Positions 37,934 through 48,236 of a stretch of 64,000 nucleotides of DNA are shown piece by piece. Origin of the DNA: Straminergon stramineum (taxonomy: Eukaryota > Streptophyta > Bryopsida > Hypnales > Calliergonaceae). Position 1 is the stretch's first letter. The number at the start of each line of letters is the position of its first letter. The DNA is taken from positions 13,769,001 to 13,833,000 of the forward strand of contig OY987265.1 in NCBI GenBank assembly GCA_963920665.1, read 5' to 3'. Below the pieces are notes generated by a model. It saw nothing but the letters and a program-made list of their open reading frames with translations. It had not been told where the DNA came from and made no database searches. The position numbers and the translations under genes are program-made.

Positions 37934-39493
37934 TTATACTCCATCCATTTCCCCTTGTTCTTCCCTTTTCTTCTTTTCCAATTCTATTTGGGCTCTTGCC
38001 ACTCTCTCTTCCCTCTTCAAAAGAGTCAGGTCATGGTTCCACATCTTATTTTGGATCCACCACTTCTTGAACAATGACATGAACCTGATGTGGGCCTTCG
38101 GCCACAACATCTTTTCCTCCAACTTCTGTTCCAATCTTTTCACAGATGCTAACTTCATCTTCAACTTCTCTATTTCTGTAGTGGATGATGAATCTTCAAC
38201 ATCCACAGACAATGAATCCAATTGCAACGACCGGTCAATAGGATTTGCATCCTTCATCTCCTTCAAGCGGTTCAATGTCGATCTTGCCTTTTCCACACCT
38301 CCTTTTTCAATGGCAAGGTTGTTTTCTTCCATCCTACATTTTCCCATTATTGTTTGAAGTCGTTCATCCATAACAAGATTGACATTTGAACTAGAACCTC
38401 CATCTTCTCCCTTATTGAACTTGAGGTAAAATTGTTCCAGTTGTTCCATTTCTCTTTGTTGGGCTGCCAAACGAGTTTGTCCAGCTTGAATTAGTTCTTT
38501 GAGGGTGCCCACATCCTCAACCTAAATCTCTTGTGCGCTTCGCTTCTCGATGATCTCACACTCCCTTTCTTTTTCTTCAAGATCCTTTAAAAGCATCTCC
38601 AACTCCACTTTATAGGATTCTTTCGTCCGCTGTTTATTGTCTTCTCCAAGTACACCTTGATGTTCTTGTTCCATTTCACACAATCCTTCCATGGAAGGCA
38701 AATTCATCAAGGTCAAAGGAATCTCTTCTTCGGCTTCACTCTCCCCATCCAACCTATCTTCATTAATTTCTTGCAAGCGAGCTTGCACGTAATGGAACAC
38801 TTCGTCATCTTCAGGAGGACGGACCCCTATCGGTTCGACAGACATAAAAGGTTCTCCATCCGTTGGTGTGGTCCGTTGCATGTTGCCTTCTTCTGATACC
38901 ACCAATGCTAAGTTTTCTTCCATTGATGTATCTTCCATCCTGTCCTTAGGTTCAGGCAATGGCTCTTCATCGGAGTCCGATTCTCCAGTTGACGTTGACC
39001 AAACATAATCCTCATCTGCCACTCCTTCTATAATGTTCTTTTTGGGCCCTAGCCTATCCCGAGGATTATTTGAAGGACCCACTCTGGGAATGTCTTTTGT
39101 ATCTGGAAGCGTGACATTCTTGGATGTCTTGAAGGTCATCCAATCTACCGTTTTCCCCAATTGTAACTCTGCATATACCATTTGGCATATGCCCATTGAG
39201 ACTTCGCTCCGTGGAATTTTTCGCTTTCTGTACAATGCTCGGTACACTTCAATACATCTCTGGACAAATGCATCATCCTTGCAGTAATGAAGATTTTCTT
39301 GGTTTTGCTTCACATGGTGAATGTGTCGATGGTAAGGGAAGAGCTTGTCGATATGGCACCAATCCACAAATAACTTGCAAGTCGTCAAGGTCCAATCGGA
39401 ATTTACATGACGCCATCCCCGATATGCCTTAGCTGCTGGGTCAAGAAGGGCGCGTCGTTGCCTGCTATGGCGATCTCCTTTCTTCTTCATCAT
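37934..39493 (-). pseudogene. Accessory protein with the 'WP' domain and coiled-coil C-terminus (cassette 2)
   Basis: ATG at 39493. One frame of 520 codons with a single TAG at ~38520 in 'AQEI*VEDV', where Gln fits. I do not recognise the family. Residues ~30-125 share two blocks with the proteins at 48237 and 52653: TTCKLFVDWCHIDKLFPYH and QMVYAELQLGKTVDWMTF. Conserved are Cys, a His-x-x-Lys-[LIF]-[FW]-P core and AE-L-VDW. An acidic, Pro-rich middle follows (DEEPLPEPKD), and then a long Glu/Lys/Gln-rich coiled coil to the end (EEKERECEIIEKRSAQE, EIEKLKMKLASVKRLEQKLE). It lies upstream of the hAT transposase in the same orientation, so it may be its partner protein. Nuclear or DNA-binding roles are guesses. 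Confidence 0.55.
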
Positions 39494-39639
39494 CTTGTCG
39501 TGTCACTCTAGCGTAAAGAGAACTAGACTTTTGTTGATAATATAACCGAAGAAATGAACTCATAAACATGGAAGCCACAACACGTGTAGATGCCCAAACT
39601 TCCAACCCACGAACTGACAGTCAGACGCTTCAAGGCGGA

Positions 39640-40210
39640 TGAAAGGCGCGGTGTGACGAAGGAAGTGACGACTTGGGAATCCAGTATCCCCTTAAATACC
39701 CGAAGTCGCCTAGGGCGCGTGCGGAAAGAGGGCGCATGAGGGTCTTGGGCGACCGCGGGTCTGGGTCCCACTGTTCAGAAACTGCCATTCAGGAAAAATT
39801 ACAATTTCTGGAAGGAGACCTCGGGTGCAGGGTGACCGCGGGTATAGGGGGGCAGTTGCATATGGCGACCACAGGTCTTTTCCTAGGCAACCTCGGGTAA
39901 TGGGGCGACCACGGGTACAGGGGGCGGCTGCATATAGGGCGACCACAGGTCATTTCCTGGGCGACCGCGGGTACAGGGGCGACTGCATATAGGGCGACCA
40001 CAGGTCATTTCCTGGGCGACCGCGGGTACAGGGGGCGGCTGCATATAGGGCGACCACAGGTCATTTCTTGGGTGACCGCGGGTAATGGGGCGATCGCAGG
40101 TCTCAGATTCCAAAAGGTCTTCCCCAGTTCATGACGATGGGAGCGGCTGCGTATGGGGCGACCTCGGGTCAGGGGCGTCCACGAGTCAGGGGCGCCAAAA
40201 AACATGAGTT
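39640..40210 (-). promoter_or_regulatory. GC-island promoter of cassette 2
   Basis: TATTTAAG on the minus strand (39698-39691) lies ~200 bases before the ATG at 39493. Upstream, to about 40210, are repeats such as GGGCGACCGCGGGTACAGGG and GGCTGCATATAGGGCGACCA, three nearly identical ~60-bp copies between 39900 and 40080. Confidence 0.6.
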
Positions 40211-40376
40211 TGAGTTTCCGCCCTAACAAATTAGAGGGAAGGTGTTCAAACTTTTCAAGTACCGCTCCCCCCTTTTCTGAGGATTAACTCCAGAAAATTC
40301 TAAGAATGAGGCATTCAAGACAAAGTGATCAAAAGTTAATTAAGTAATAAAGAAAGAGAATTGGTTGACGAAGTGG
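40211..40376. other. Short AT-rich spacer
   Basis: Nothing recognised. Confidence 0.3.
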
Positions 40377-41065
40377 AGAGTTGGAAAAGCCCTTCTTCCT
40401 AACATTTTATTTCTTCTTCATCCATCCATGTGGTCATGTAAAATTCAATGTAACCATTTCCTACTTTCATTTTTGGAGGGAGTACATTAAAAGGAGACCT
40501 TTCCTTGTGGGGGGAAACGATATACAAATAAAATACTGAAACTGTGGGATGCATGAAGAAAAAATCTTTTTATCTACATCAAAAGTGGTTTTAAAAAATG
40601 GAGACTTGGGAAAGCTCTTCTCCTTGACATTTTCTTTTTCCACATGCTCATGTAAAATTCAACATGATCATTTCCTATTTTAATTTTTAGAGGGAGTACA
40701 TTTGGAGGAGACATTCTCTTTGGGGGAAATGAATAAATGATGTACAAAAAAAATACTAACACCATGAGATGCATGAAGAAAAAATCTTTTGATCTTCATA
40801 AGAAATGGTTTTTAAAAATGGAGGCTTGGGGAAGCTCTTCTCCTTCACAATTTTTTTTTCTTCGTGCTCATGTAAAATTCAACATGACCATTTCCTATTT
40901 TAATTTTTAGAGGGAGTACATTTGGAGGAGACATTCCCTTTGGGGGGAAACGATGTACAAAAAAAATACTAACACCATGAGATGCATGAAGAAAAAATCT
41001 TTTGATCTACATAGGAAGTGTTTTTTAAAAATGGAGACTTGGGAAAGCCCTTCTCCTCGTCATTT
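40377..41065. repeat. Tandem repeat, three ~220-bp units
   Basis: Units start at about 40377, 40600, 40821 and 41033 (partial) with GAGACTTGGGAAAGCTCTTC. Each contains TCATGTAAAATTCAACATGA, GAGGGAGTACATTTGGAGGA and GATGCATGAAGAAAAAATCT. The second and third units are nearly identical, the first more diverged. Confidence 0.85.
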
Positions 41066-41360
41066 CATTTTCCATCTTTAAACATAGGAATTTGAATAGG
41101 GTCCTCCTCTTGATACATCAAGGGGATTTAAAACACATTTGAAGGGGTGAATGAATATTGAATTTATTGAAGATTAAAAAGTTTGGAAATGACACCTTCA
41201 ATGGTTTATATCTTACAAGTGCAAGGTTTAGGAGTTCAAACTTTTTTATGACATATAATGAAAAGCAAATCACATATGTTTATCATTTTATCTACCCTAA
41301 AAAATAGAAGTACATTACTTTTGGGGTGGCATACATGGAGAAGGTCCATGGTTTTTCTAT

Positions 41361-41396
41361 AGGGTTTAGGGTATAGGGTTAGGGTTTAGGGTTTGG
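41361..41396 (+). repeat. Interstitial TTTAGGG telomere-type repeats
   Basis: GGGTTTAGGGTATAGGGTTA followed by GGGTTTAGGGTTTGG, plant-type telomere motif, about five imperfect copies. Confidence 0.7.
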
Positions 41397-41589
41397 AAAA
41401 CCCTCTTCAATTTTTCTAATTAGTCTTACTATAATTCTGTATTTATAGACTAATTTTGTAGTATTAACTCGCTACCAATATTGAAGGACAAGTCAGTTGT
41501 AGTCAATGAAGCACGCAATTAAGTCTAACTTCATTAGTGTTGGAGATGGCTCACATCTTCTGCTACGGTGGTTTCTCAACTGGCGTGAC

Positions 41590-42620
41590 TTTAAGATAGA
41601 GGCGATTGCTGGTGGGGGGCAACTTCAGGTCCTAGGTGACCGCGGGTAGGCGCTTGGTCTTCTCGCTTGCTGTTGTTGAGCCCAATTCGGTGGAATGGGG
41701 CGACTGCGGGTGGGGGTTGGATTTCTGGCTTGTTGTTGTTGAGCCCAATTTGGTGGATTGGGGGCGACTGCGGGTGGGGGGCGAGTTTAGGTCTCGGGCG
41801 ACCGCAAGTAGGGGCGACTTCAGGTCCTGGTGGTTTCGAGGCCAATTTGGTGGATTGGGGGCGACCGCGGGTGGGGGCGACTTCAGGTCCTGGTGGTTTC
41901 GAGGCCAATTTGGTGGATTGGGGGCAACCTCAGGTGGGGGGGCGACTTCAAGTCTTGGGCGACTTCAGGTCCTGGTGGTTGTGGAGGGTAGTTTGGTGGA
42001 ATGGGGGGCGACTGCGGGTGGGGGGCGAGTTCAAGTCCTGGGCGACCGCGGGTGGGGGTCCTGGTGGTTTCGAGCCCAATTTGGTGGATGGAGGGGCGAC
42101 CGCGGGTGGGGGCGCGGTCTTCTGTTTTGGTGGTTTCGAGACTAATTTGGCGGAGGGGGGGGGGGCGACCGCGGGTGGGGGGCGAATTCAGGTTCTGGGC
42201 AACCGCGGGTGGGGGCGACTGCGGCTTGGGGGCGACTTCAGGTCCTGGGCGACCGCGGGTGGGAACGCGGTCTTCTGTTTTGGTGGTTTCCAAACTAATT
42301 TGGCAGAGGGGGGGGGCAACCGCGGGTGGGGGGCGACTTCAGGTCCTGGGCGACTGCGAGTGGGGGCGCGGGCTTCTGTTTTGGTGGTTCAACCCTAATT
42401 TGGTGGATGGGGGGGGGCAACCGCGGGTGGGGGGCGACTGTGGGTGGGGGCGCGGGCTTCTGTTTTGGTGGTTCAAGCCTAATTTGGTGGATGGGGGGGG
42501 GCGACCGCGGGTGGGGGGCGACTTCAGGTCATGGGCGAGCGCGGGTGGGGGCGACTTCAGGTTCTGGTGGTTTCGAGCCCAATTTCGTGGATTGGGGGGC
42601 GACCGCGGGTGAGGGCGTGC
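41590..42620. repeat. 1-kb GC-rich minisatellite, GCGACCGCGGGTGGGGG type
   Basis: Roughly a dozen 60-130-base units combining GGCGACCGCGGGTGGGGG, CGACTTCAGGTCCTGG, TGGTTTCGAGCCCAATTTGG and TGGATTGGGGG. Several open frames cross it on both strands because the unit has few stop codons; they are repeats, not genes. No TATA box is seen at either edge and no gene starts beside it, unlike the other islands. Confidence 0.85.
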
Positions 42621-42689
42621 CTTCCAATCCAAAGAATTTTTAATAAGTATAACGAGTTCAACTTTTAACATCCAAGAACAAGTCACTTC

Positions 42690-43160
42690 ATTAGGACCTT
42701 GGGGTCTTCAAGGCATCTTCAGGTGATGCATGGAAGGTTTTGGCTTCCTCGAAGTCATTGTTCTTGTGGAGGTCTCGGGTTCGATCCCCAATGAGATCAA
42801 TTTGGTTTGGTTCTTGTAGCCAACCGACAAAAAGAAAATAAAAGACGTCAAGCTAGTTCCCTGTGGTATGTGGGAGGGAAGGTGATTTGATTCGCAAGGT
42901 CTAGGGGATGGTCCATGAAAGTTATAAGAAATCAGTATTGAATTTCGAATGGAAATGTATGTGGTGCAACCTTGCACCTCATACATTTCCGTACGAAATT
43001 CAATACTGACCGTCTCAACCCTCATAGCACATCTCCGAAACCTTGGGAATCAAATGATGTTTCTTGCTCACCTATCAGAGTGACCAAACTTGACGTTTTG
43101 TCTCTTTGGAGAGAGATTATTTTTTTGTATAGAAAAGTTGAAGTAAACCTTGGATAGCTT
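42690..43160. repeat. Long inverted repeat with a Pol III B-box-like motif (SINE-like)
   Basis: The arms are inverted copies: GACGTCAAGCTAG near 42846 against the complement near 43090 (ACTTGACGTTTTGTC); GATTTGATTCGCAAGG near 42890 against CCTTGGGAATCAAATG near 43040; and the inner part TCAGTATTGAATTTCG / CGAAATTCAATACTGA, nearly perfect, around a short loop GGTGCAACCTTGCACC (itself a palindrome) at ~42963. The left arm contains GGGTTCGATCCCC (B-box type, ~42778). A head-to-head pair of SINE copies is the likeliest origin; its transcript would form a long hairpin. Confidence 0.65.
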
Positions 43161-43824
43161 TTACAAGAACATATTGAATGTCCTCCATAGAATACTTAGC
43201 CAAAGAAATTGTACATTGTATAAGGATTTGCATGTGACGGTTCTTCATCTTTAAATGATGGGGTGGCTAATTTTGAGTCCATAAATGATAGAAACTCTCT
43301 ATATAGGATAGAAGAGCATCTCATCATCTTGTAAATTTTGTAGTGTAAGAAGGGGTGGTCCTCCTTGGAAAGTTTACTTCCGAAGACCGCATCTATAATT
43401 TGTAACTTAACAATTTACAACATCTAAGAAGGATGATTTCGAAGGTGTCCCATTTGTCCATTTAGAAATTTCTTGTATTTTGTGGGTGACCAATTTTGAA
43501 GGATTGGCATGCAAAAAAAAGAAATGATAGCATTCAAACACCCTTGATGGTTTGAACAATGTCTTCATCAAGGATAACAATCTTTTGACTTGATGTGCAT
43601 ATGCTTCATTTATTGTTCATTACTTCATTTCAATGTGCTTTGCAACATGAATGTTTGCATTTATGACCTCTTCCACCCCAAAAGGGTTTAGGGTTGTGTA
43701 AAAAAGCCGAATTCATGTTCATTGTAGAGCAAACTTGAAGAAATTAGAAAAAGACTTTGGACACTTCTAAAGTAACCTCTATAATATCATTATGCAAAGG
43801 TAGAATGTAAGTATTTCAAGTTCT
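43161..43824. other. AT-rich spacer before the assembly gap, no gene seen
   Basis: No coding, RNA or repeat feature recognised. Confidence 0.4.
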
Positions 43825-44024
43825 NNNNNNNNNNNNNNNNNNNNNNNNNNNNNNNNNNNNNNNNNNNNNNNNNNNNNNNNNNNNNNNNNNNNNNNNNNNN
43901 NNNNNNNNNNNNNNNNNNNNNNNNNNNNNNNNNNNNNNNNNNNNNNNNNNNNNNNNNNNNNNNNNNNNNNNNNNNNNNNNNNNNNNNNNNNNNNNNNNNN
44001 NNNNNNNNNNNNNNNNNNNNNNNN
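43825..44024. other. Assembly gap, 200 N
   Basis: Exactly 200 undetermined bases, probably a conventional gap size, so the true distance across it is unknown. The gap is inside element 1. Confidence 0.95.
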
Positions 44025-44149
44025 AAAGTTATGAACAATATTGTTTTTTGGGCAATATGAGCATCTTCTTGAAAAAATAACTTATAGGATTCATTTCTGA
44101 ATGCAATTTTCACAATTTTTCAAAAAAAATTGTTTCACAAAGTTAAATT

Positions 44150-44645
44150 TGTTTGCTAAAACAATCTCACCATTGGGATTATTGAGTTTCAATCCCATCT
44201 TAGAGCTATTAATGATTTAGTTTTTCATGTAATCTTGGACCTACTTCTACTTAACAATTTTTTAGAGAATGAAAATCAAGAGTTTTTCTTTAGAAATTTT
44301 TTTCCTAGAACATCAACTCAATTCTTCAACACAGAAAATTTTTAATTCACAGTCTATAGTTCAAAAAATTTCAACAAAAGGTGGTCAAAGGCATCTGAAA
44401 TTGCAGGCTAGTGTTCAAAAAAACTTCTTTTTCCAACTTTGAATGCTATATCTCTCAATCTGTGCGGTCAAAATTCATGAAATTTTTACCACATGTTCTG
44501 AGACAAATAAAGTACAAGATCCAACGGTTAGATTTTTTTAACTATTTTTTGGAGATTTTATAGGTGAACACAGCAGAAATGGCAGTTTTGAGTGGTTTTT
44601 GACAGAAAAATGGCCTTGGTCCTTTACGGGTTAACGGGTCGTCAT
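44150..44645 (+). repeat. AT-rich dispersed repeat, copy 1 of 3
   Basis: Shares landmark words in the same order with 47320-47830 and 50600-51040: ACAATCTCACCATTGGGATT, TTCTTTAGAAATTTTTTTCC, and GAAATGGCAGTTTTGAGTGG near the end, followed by a GGCCTTGG..CCTTTA segment. Strongly diverged. Lies at the 3' side of the kinase gene. Confidence 0.45.
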
Positions 44646-45067
44646 CATAATTCAAATATCAATGGAATTGTTGGAACACAACTTCTAAGAAGGTCCAAGT
44701 AATTCCATATCATAAATGAAATGGTCTTCTTCCAAATGAAATAGAACGGGCTCAGAAACTTTTGCACCCACACATCATACATCATGCAATTTGTCATACA
44801 AGCTTGTCAACTAAATAACCATCTACATTCAAGAAGAAATATTTCACTTTGCACTCAAACAAGAGATATTTTTGATTTGTCAAAAATTGATACTCATTCA
44901 AAAACAATTCAAATACATAGAAAAATTCAAAATGTATGTCCAATTTCACATATATTGACATACTCTAGGGGTGCATATATACTAAGCAATCTACATGCAT
45001 AAATCCGAAGTTCTACATTTATTAAATATTTATAAAACTCCATATAGTGCACTCTTGCACTATATTA

Positions 45068-46549
45068 CTAATATGAATGTCGGAAGTGTTCATCCGGCAT
45101 AGGCCAATTGAATTGGCTAGTGAACCGATTGATGATGTGGGCCAAACCACCCCGATAACCATCACCTCTTTGACAAAGCCGGTCCAAGTATTGGTGAAAC
45201 ACAATTCCCAATTGGTGGTGGCTAAACGTGGCCATTGCATTTGTTTCCCGTTGCAATTTGTTGTAGTTCTCTGACATGCATTGTTTATTGATCCTTTGAG
45301 CTATTTTACCAATCGCATATTCCTCCAATGCACGTGATAAATGTGGAATGATTTCTACATTTGCATCTCTTCTATGCAAATATGCAATGCTTGGATCCAC
45401 CCACCACCTCCTTGTTAAAGCTTCGTTCATTTCACTTGCAGATGTGAACGTATACAAGGATTTCAATGGTTCAATAGCTACAGTAGTCATGCCCCAATCG
45501 CAAATTCCAATGTAGACACGTGATTCATCATCAGGAAAATGAAACATGATGTTGTCTGGAGAAATATCATTGTGTAGATGTCCAGACACATGTACCGCAT
45601 TCATGATATGCACCAGTGCCCAAGCAAGCTTGGTGTGCTTCTTCCGAAATCGAGTGAGATGAAAAGCTTTAGTCACATCGGATTCTATTGGGTTCGAATA
45701 CTGTAACCGAACATGTATGTTGTCTGGATAATCGTTATCCAGGTTCAACATTTGCCGAAGTGTTTTGCCATTCCACCAATACAAGTACCCTTCATTTGTT
45801 CTTGCATGAACTGCAACAAACCGTATGACTCCTGAATGTGGAATCCTCACTGCCATTGATTCATTGTGATGTTCCAACTTTGCAAGCTGAGGTTGCGTAC
45901 CATGGTGGTTGGATATCTTTGCTGCGAACTCCCAAGATGGAGCTATCCCTCGACATCCTTCAATTCTCACCCTCCGAATCATTGCATATCCTCCCTTCAT
46001 GATTAAGTCATCTTGGGGAATCACCCGTGTGGTGTCTGGAAGCGCTATAAGATGACGTCTATCCATATCCAATTGAGCAAGACCCTCATCGCTAGTCCAC
46101 CAACCCAAAGACCCTTGTCTATTACGCCTCTTCACAAATGGGGCGCAACGCCCAATAAACAATTGAGCTTTGAGAATGACTTGCTCAAAGGCTTCATCAT
46201 TTGTACGATGTTGTTTCCCGTATTTTCCGAGAACCACATTAGCGTTCCACAATGCATCATGCACCTTGTTCTCCAAACATTTGTTGAAACCCCTCTTCTT
46301 CGTCTCATGTTGCCATTGCGGAACGTATAAGGCATCCAACATTCTTTGCGTCATGTCTGCCTTGAATTTGGATGGACACTCCTCTCCATATCTTACATAT
46401 TTTGTGTCAAGAGACACAGTGGTTTCCAATTCATAGAATTTTGCAATGCATTCGGTCATAAATGCTTTGCATGCATTGGATGGAATTTCCTTACTTTCCA
46501 CCTCTTGTACCACTTGTTTTCCCTTCGCCGCCTTCTTCGATCTTGGCAT
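45068..46549 (-). CDS. Protein-kinase-like gene carried in cassette 3, intact frame
   Basis: Uninterrupted 493-codon frame from ATG 46549 to TAA at 45068. A basic N-terminus (MPRSKKAAKGKQ) is followed by ~170 residues of unknown type, then a kinase fold: glycine-rich-like KGGYAMIRRV (185-194), Lys211 in EFAAKIS, catalytic loop HLHNDISPDN (H326, D328, N333) and DWG (351-353) in place of DFG. Lys, catalytic Asp, Asn and metal-binding Asp are all present, so activity is possible. The C-terminal ~140 residues show no known motif. No signal peptide or membrane segment, so probably cytosolic or nuclear. It stands in the slot where the other cassette pairs have a hAT transposase. Its intact frame contrasts with its decayed neighbours. 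Kinase subfamily not recognised. Confidence 0.7.
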   Translation of the reverse strand: MPRSKKAAKGKQVVQEVESKEIPSNACKAFMTECIAKFYELETTVSLDTKYVRYGEECPSKFKADMTQRMLDALYVPQWQHETKKRGFNKCLENKVHDALWNANVVLGKYGKQHRTNDEAFEQVILKAQLFIGRCAPFVKRRNRQGSLGWWTSDEGLAQLDMDRRHLIALPDTTRVIPQDDLIMKGGYAMIRRVRIEGCRGIAPSWEFAAKISNHHGTQPQLAKLEHHNESMAVRIPHSGVIRFVAVHARTNEGYLYWWNGKTLRQMLNLDNDYPDNIHVRLQYSNPIESDVTKAFHLTRFRKKHTKLAWALVHIMNAVHVSGHLHNDISPDNIMFHFPDDESRVYIGICDWGMTTVAIEPLKSLYTFTSASEMNEALTRRWWVDPSIAYLHRRDANVEIIPHLSRALEEYAIGKIAQRINKQCMSENYNKLQRETNAMATFSHHQLGIVFHQYLDRLCQRGDGYRGGLAHIINRFTSQFNWPMPDEHFRHSY

Positions 46550-46619
46550 CGTGATAAATTTTTAATACCCGAAATTTGTAACTAAAACTTCAAAGTTCGC
46601 TACAAAAAATGGCAATAGT

Positions 46620-47135
46620 GGGGCCCCCAAATAAGACTTCCGCCTTCCCGAGGAGAGGAACCAATGGAGGACGAACCACCAAGCTCTCCACTCCACACTT
46701 GCAAAACGCAAGGGGCAAGGCAAAAGTGATTGCGGACGGGCCGTCCGCCCCTCTTATACGGGGCGGACAGCTCGTCCCCGTCCGCCTCCTCGTGGCCGTC
46801 TGATCGTGCGGATGGCCTACCGTTCGCCTCGTCGCGGCTGTCCAATCGTTCGGCCGCACTTCGACCGCCTTGAGATGGCCGTCCGATTCCGAGGATGGTC
46901 TTCCGTCCGCCCTGAGCCAGCTGTCCGACCGTGCGGACGGTCATCCGTCTGCCTCGAGCTGGCCGTCCGATCAGCAGGACGATCGGCATCCGCTAGATGC
47001 CTAGATCCGACAGCCGGCTTGTTGCGGACGTCGCGACCTCCTCCGATCAGACGGACGGCAGGTTGTCCGCACGATCGGACGGTGTGGATGGCGTGGATGC
47101 AGCAGCCCGTTCGGCGACGGCAGACGCATGAAACG
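46620..47135 (-). promoter_or_regulatory. GC-island promoter of cassette 3: TATA box and GGACGG-rich tract
   Basis: The minus strand has TATAAGAG (46758-46751) in CCCGTATAAGAGGGGCGG, ~200 bases before the ATG. From 46725 to about 47130 lie many GTCCGCC / CGGACGG words. Open frames across this tract on both strands are composition artefacts. Confidence 0.6.
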
Positions 47136-47319
47136 AGGCGGACGGAAGAGATGAATTGCACGATCAGAGATTTTAATTTCTCTTGAACATCTCTAAGTCA
47201 AACATAGGTATCATATTCAACATTTCAGTTTCAAACCGAAGTAAGAATCAAGTAAATCATCTATCATGGAATTGAAAAAAAATTATAGAGGAATAGCCGG
47301 TGACGTTTGCTTGTTTGAA

Positions 47320-47835
47320 ATACTCTCACCGTTGAGATTCTCATGTTTACATAATTCTATCTTAAAATTATTAATGTTCTAGTATCTATCTTGAATATAC
47401 TCAACTTATCAATTCTCTTATGAATAAAAACTAAACATCTTTTGGGGGAATTTTTCTTCCTACATTCTCATGCTCTCATATAAATTCTTCAAGTCTTCAA
47501 TATACAAAATTATAAAATCATACTCACAAGTGGAAATATTTATTGTTTCAATAATTAGAAGCCAAAAATCTAGTCAAGCAAATAGCAAAATCATTTGTTT
47601 CAGTCACCTTGAATGCAAATAGCCAAATATCTTACAATCTATGTGGGTTAAGTTTATGAAATTACTTCTACACATTCATAAATTGCTATAGTACAAAATC
47701 GTACAATCCGACATGCCAAAAACATTGTTCCTACATTTTCTAGTTCTTTGTAATTGAAATGGCAATTCAAAATCACTAAATTGTCTTCGATGGAAAAAAG
47801 CCTTCGGACTTCTAGGGTTTAGGGTTCAATTTCTA
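47320..47835 (+). repeat. AT-rich dispersed repeat, copy 2 of 3
   Basis: AATACTCTCACCGTTGAGAT, TTTTGGGGGAATTTTTCTTC and GAAATGGCAATTCAAAATCA align with the copies near 44.2 and 50.6 kb; here followed by TAGGGTTTAGGG (~47813). About 3.2 kb separates successive copies. Confidence 0.45.
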
Positions 47836-48236
47836 ATAGCAAATGAAACTAAAATGGTGGTTCTCACTATTCTACAAATCTCTATTGTATATTTGGGACA
47901 TCCTTTGCATTTGCAATTCACCTATTCACATTGAATGATTGAAATGAGAAAATTATAGAAAGTGGTTCAATACATTTTCCATTTTCACAAATACCCATTA
48001 ATCCATAGTCATACATCAATGGTATTAAATCCTACAAATTACGTGACAGAAATATCGCTTTATTAAAATATAAAAATACAATGTATTTGTATCAAAATCA
48101 CAAAAACTTGATTACAACTCATCAAGAGCATTGTGCTATATTTGCCGCACTCTACCGTTTATGTACATTACAATGAGTGAACCATACAGTAAAACAAACA
48201 TAAGATGACTAGAATACCATACTCTACTTAACTACT
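47836..48236. other. AT-rich 3' flank of cassette 4, no gene seen
   Basis: Nothing recognised. Confidence 0.3.

Noticed and set aside
41636..42686. Several long overlapping open frames on both strands in the GC-rich tract
   Set aside because: They translate the minisatellite unit over and over (for example repeated VLVVS..IW..G) in more than one frame, which marks them as repeat artefacts.
42766..42795. A tRNA gene at GGGTTCGATCCCC
   Set aside because: No cloverleaf, anticodon arm or acceptor pairing could be drawn; only the B-box resemblance remains, as in SINEs.
46590..47186. Open frames in the GC-rich tract upstream of the kinase gene
   Set aside because: They are made of GTCCGCC-type repeats, Arg/Pro-rich in every frame, without start context or paralogue.
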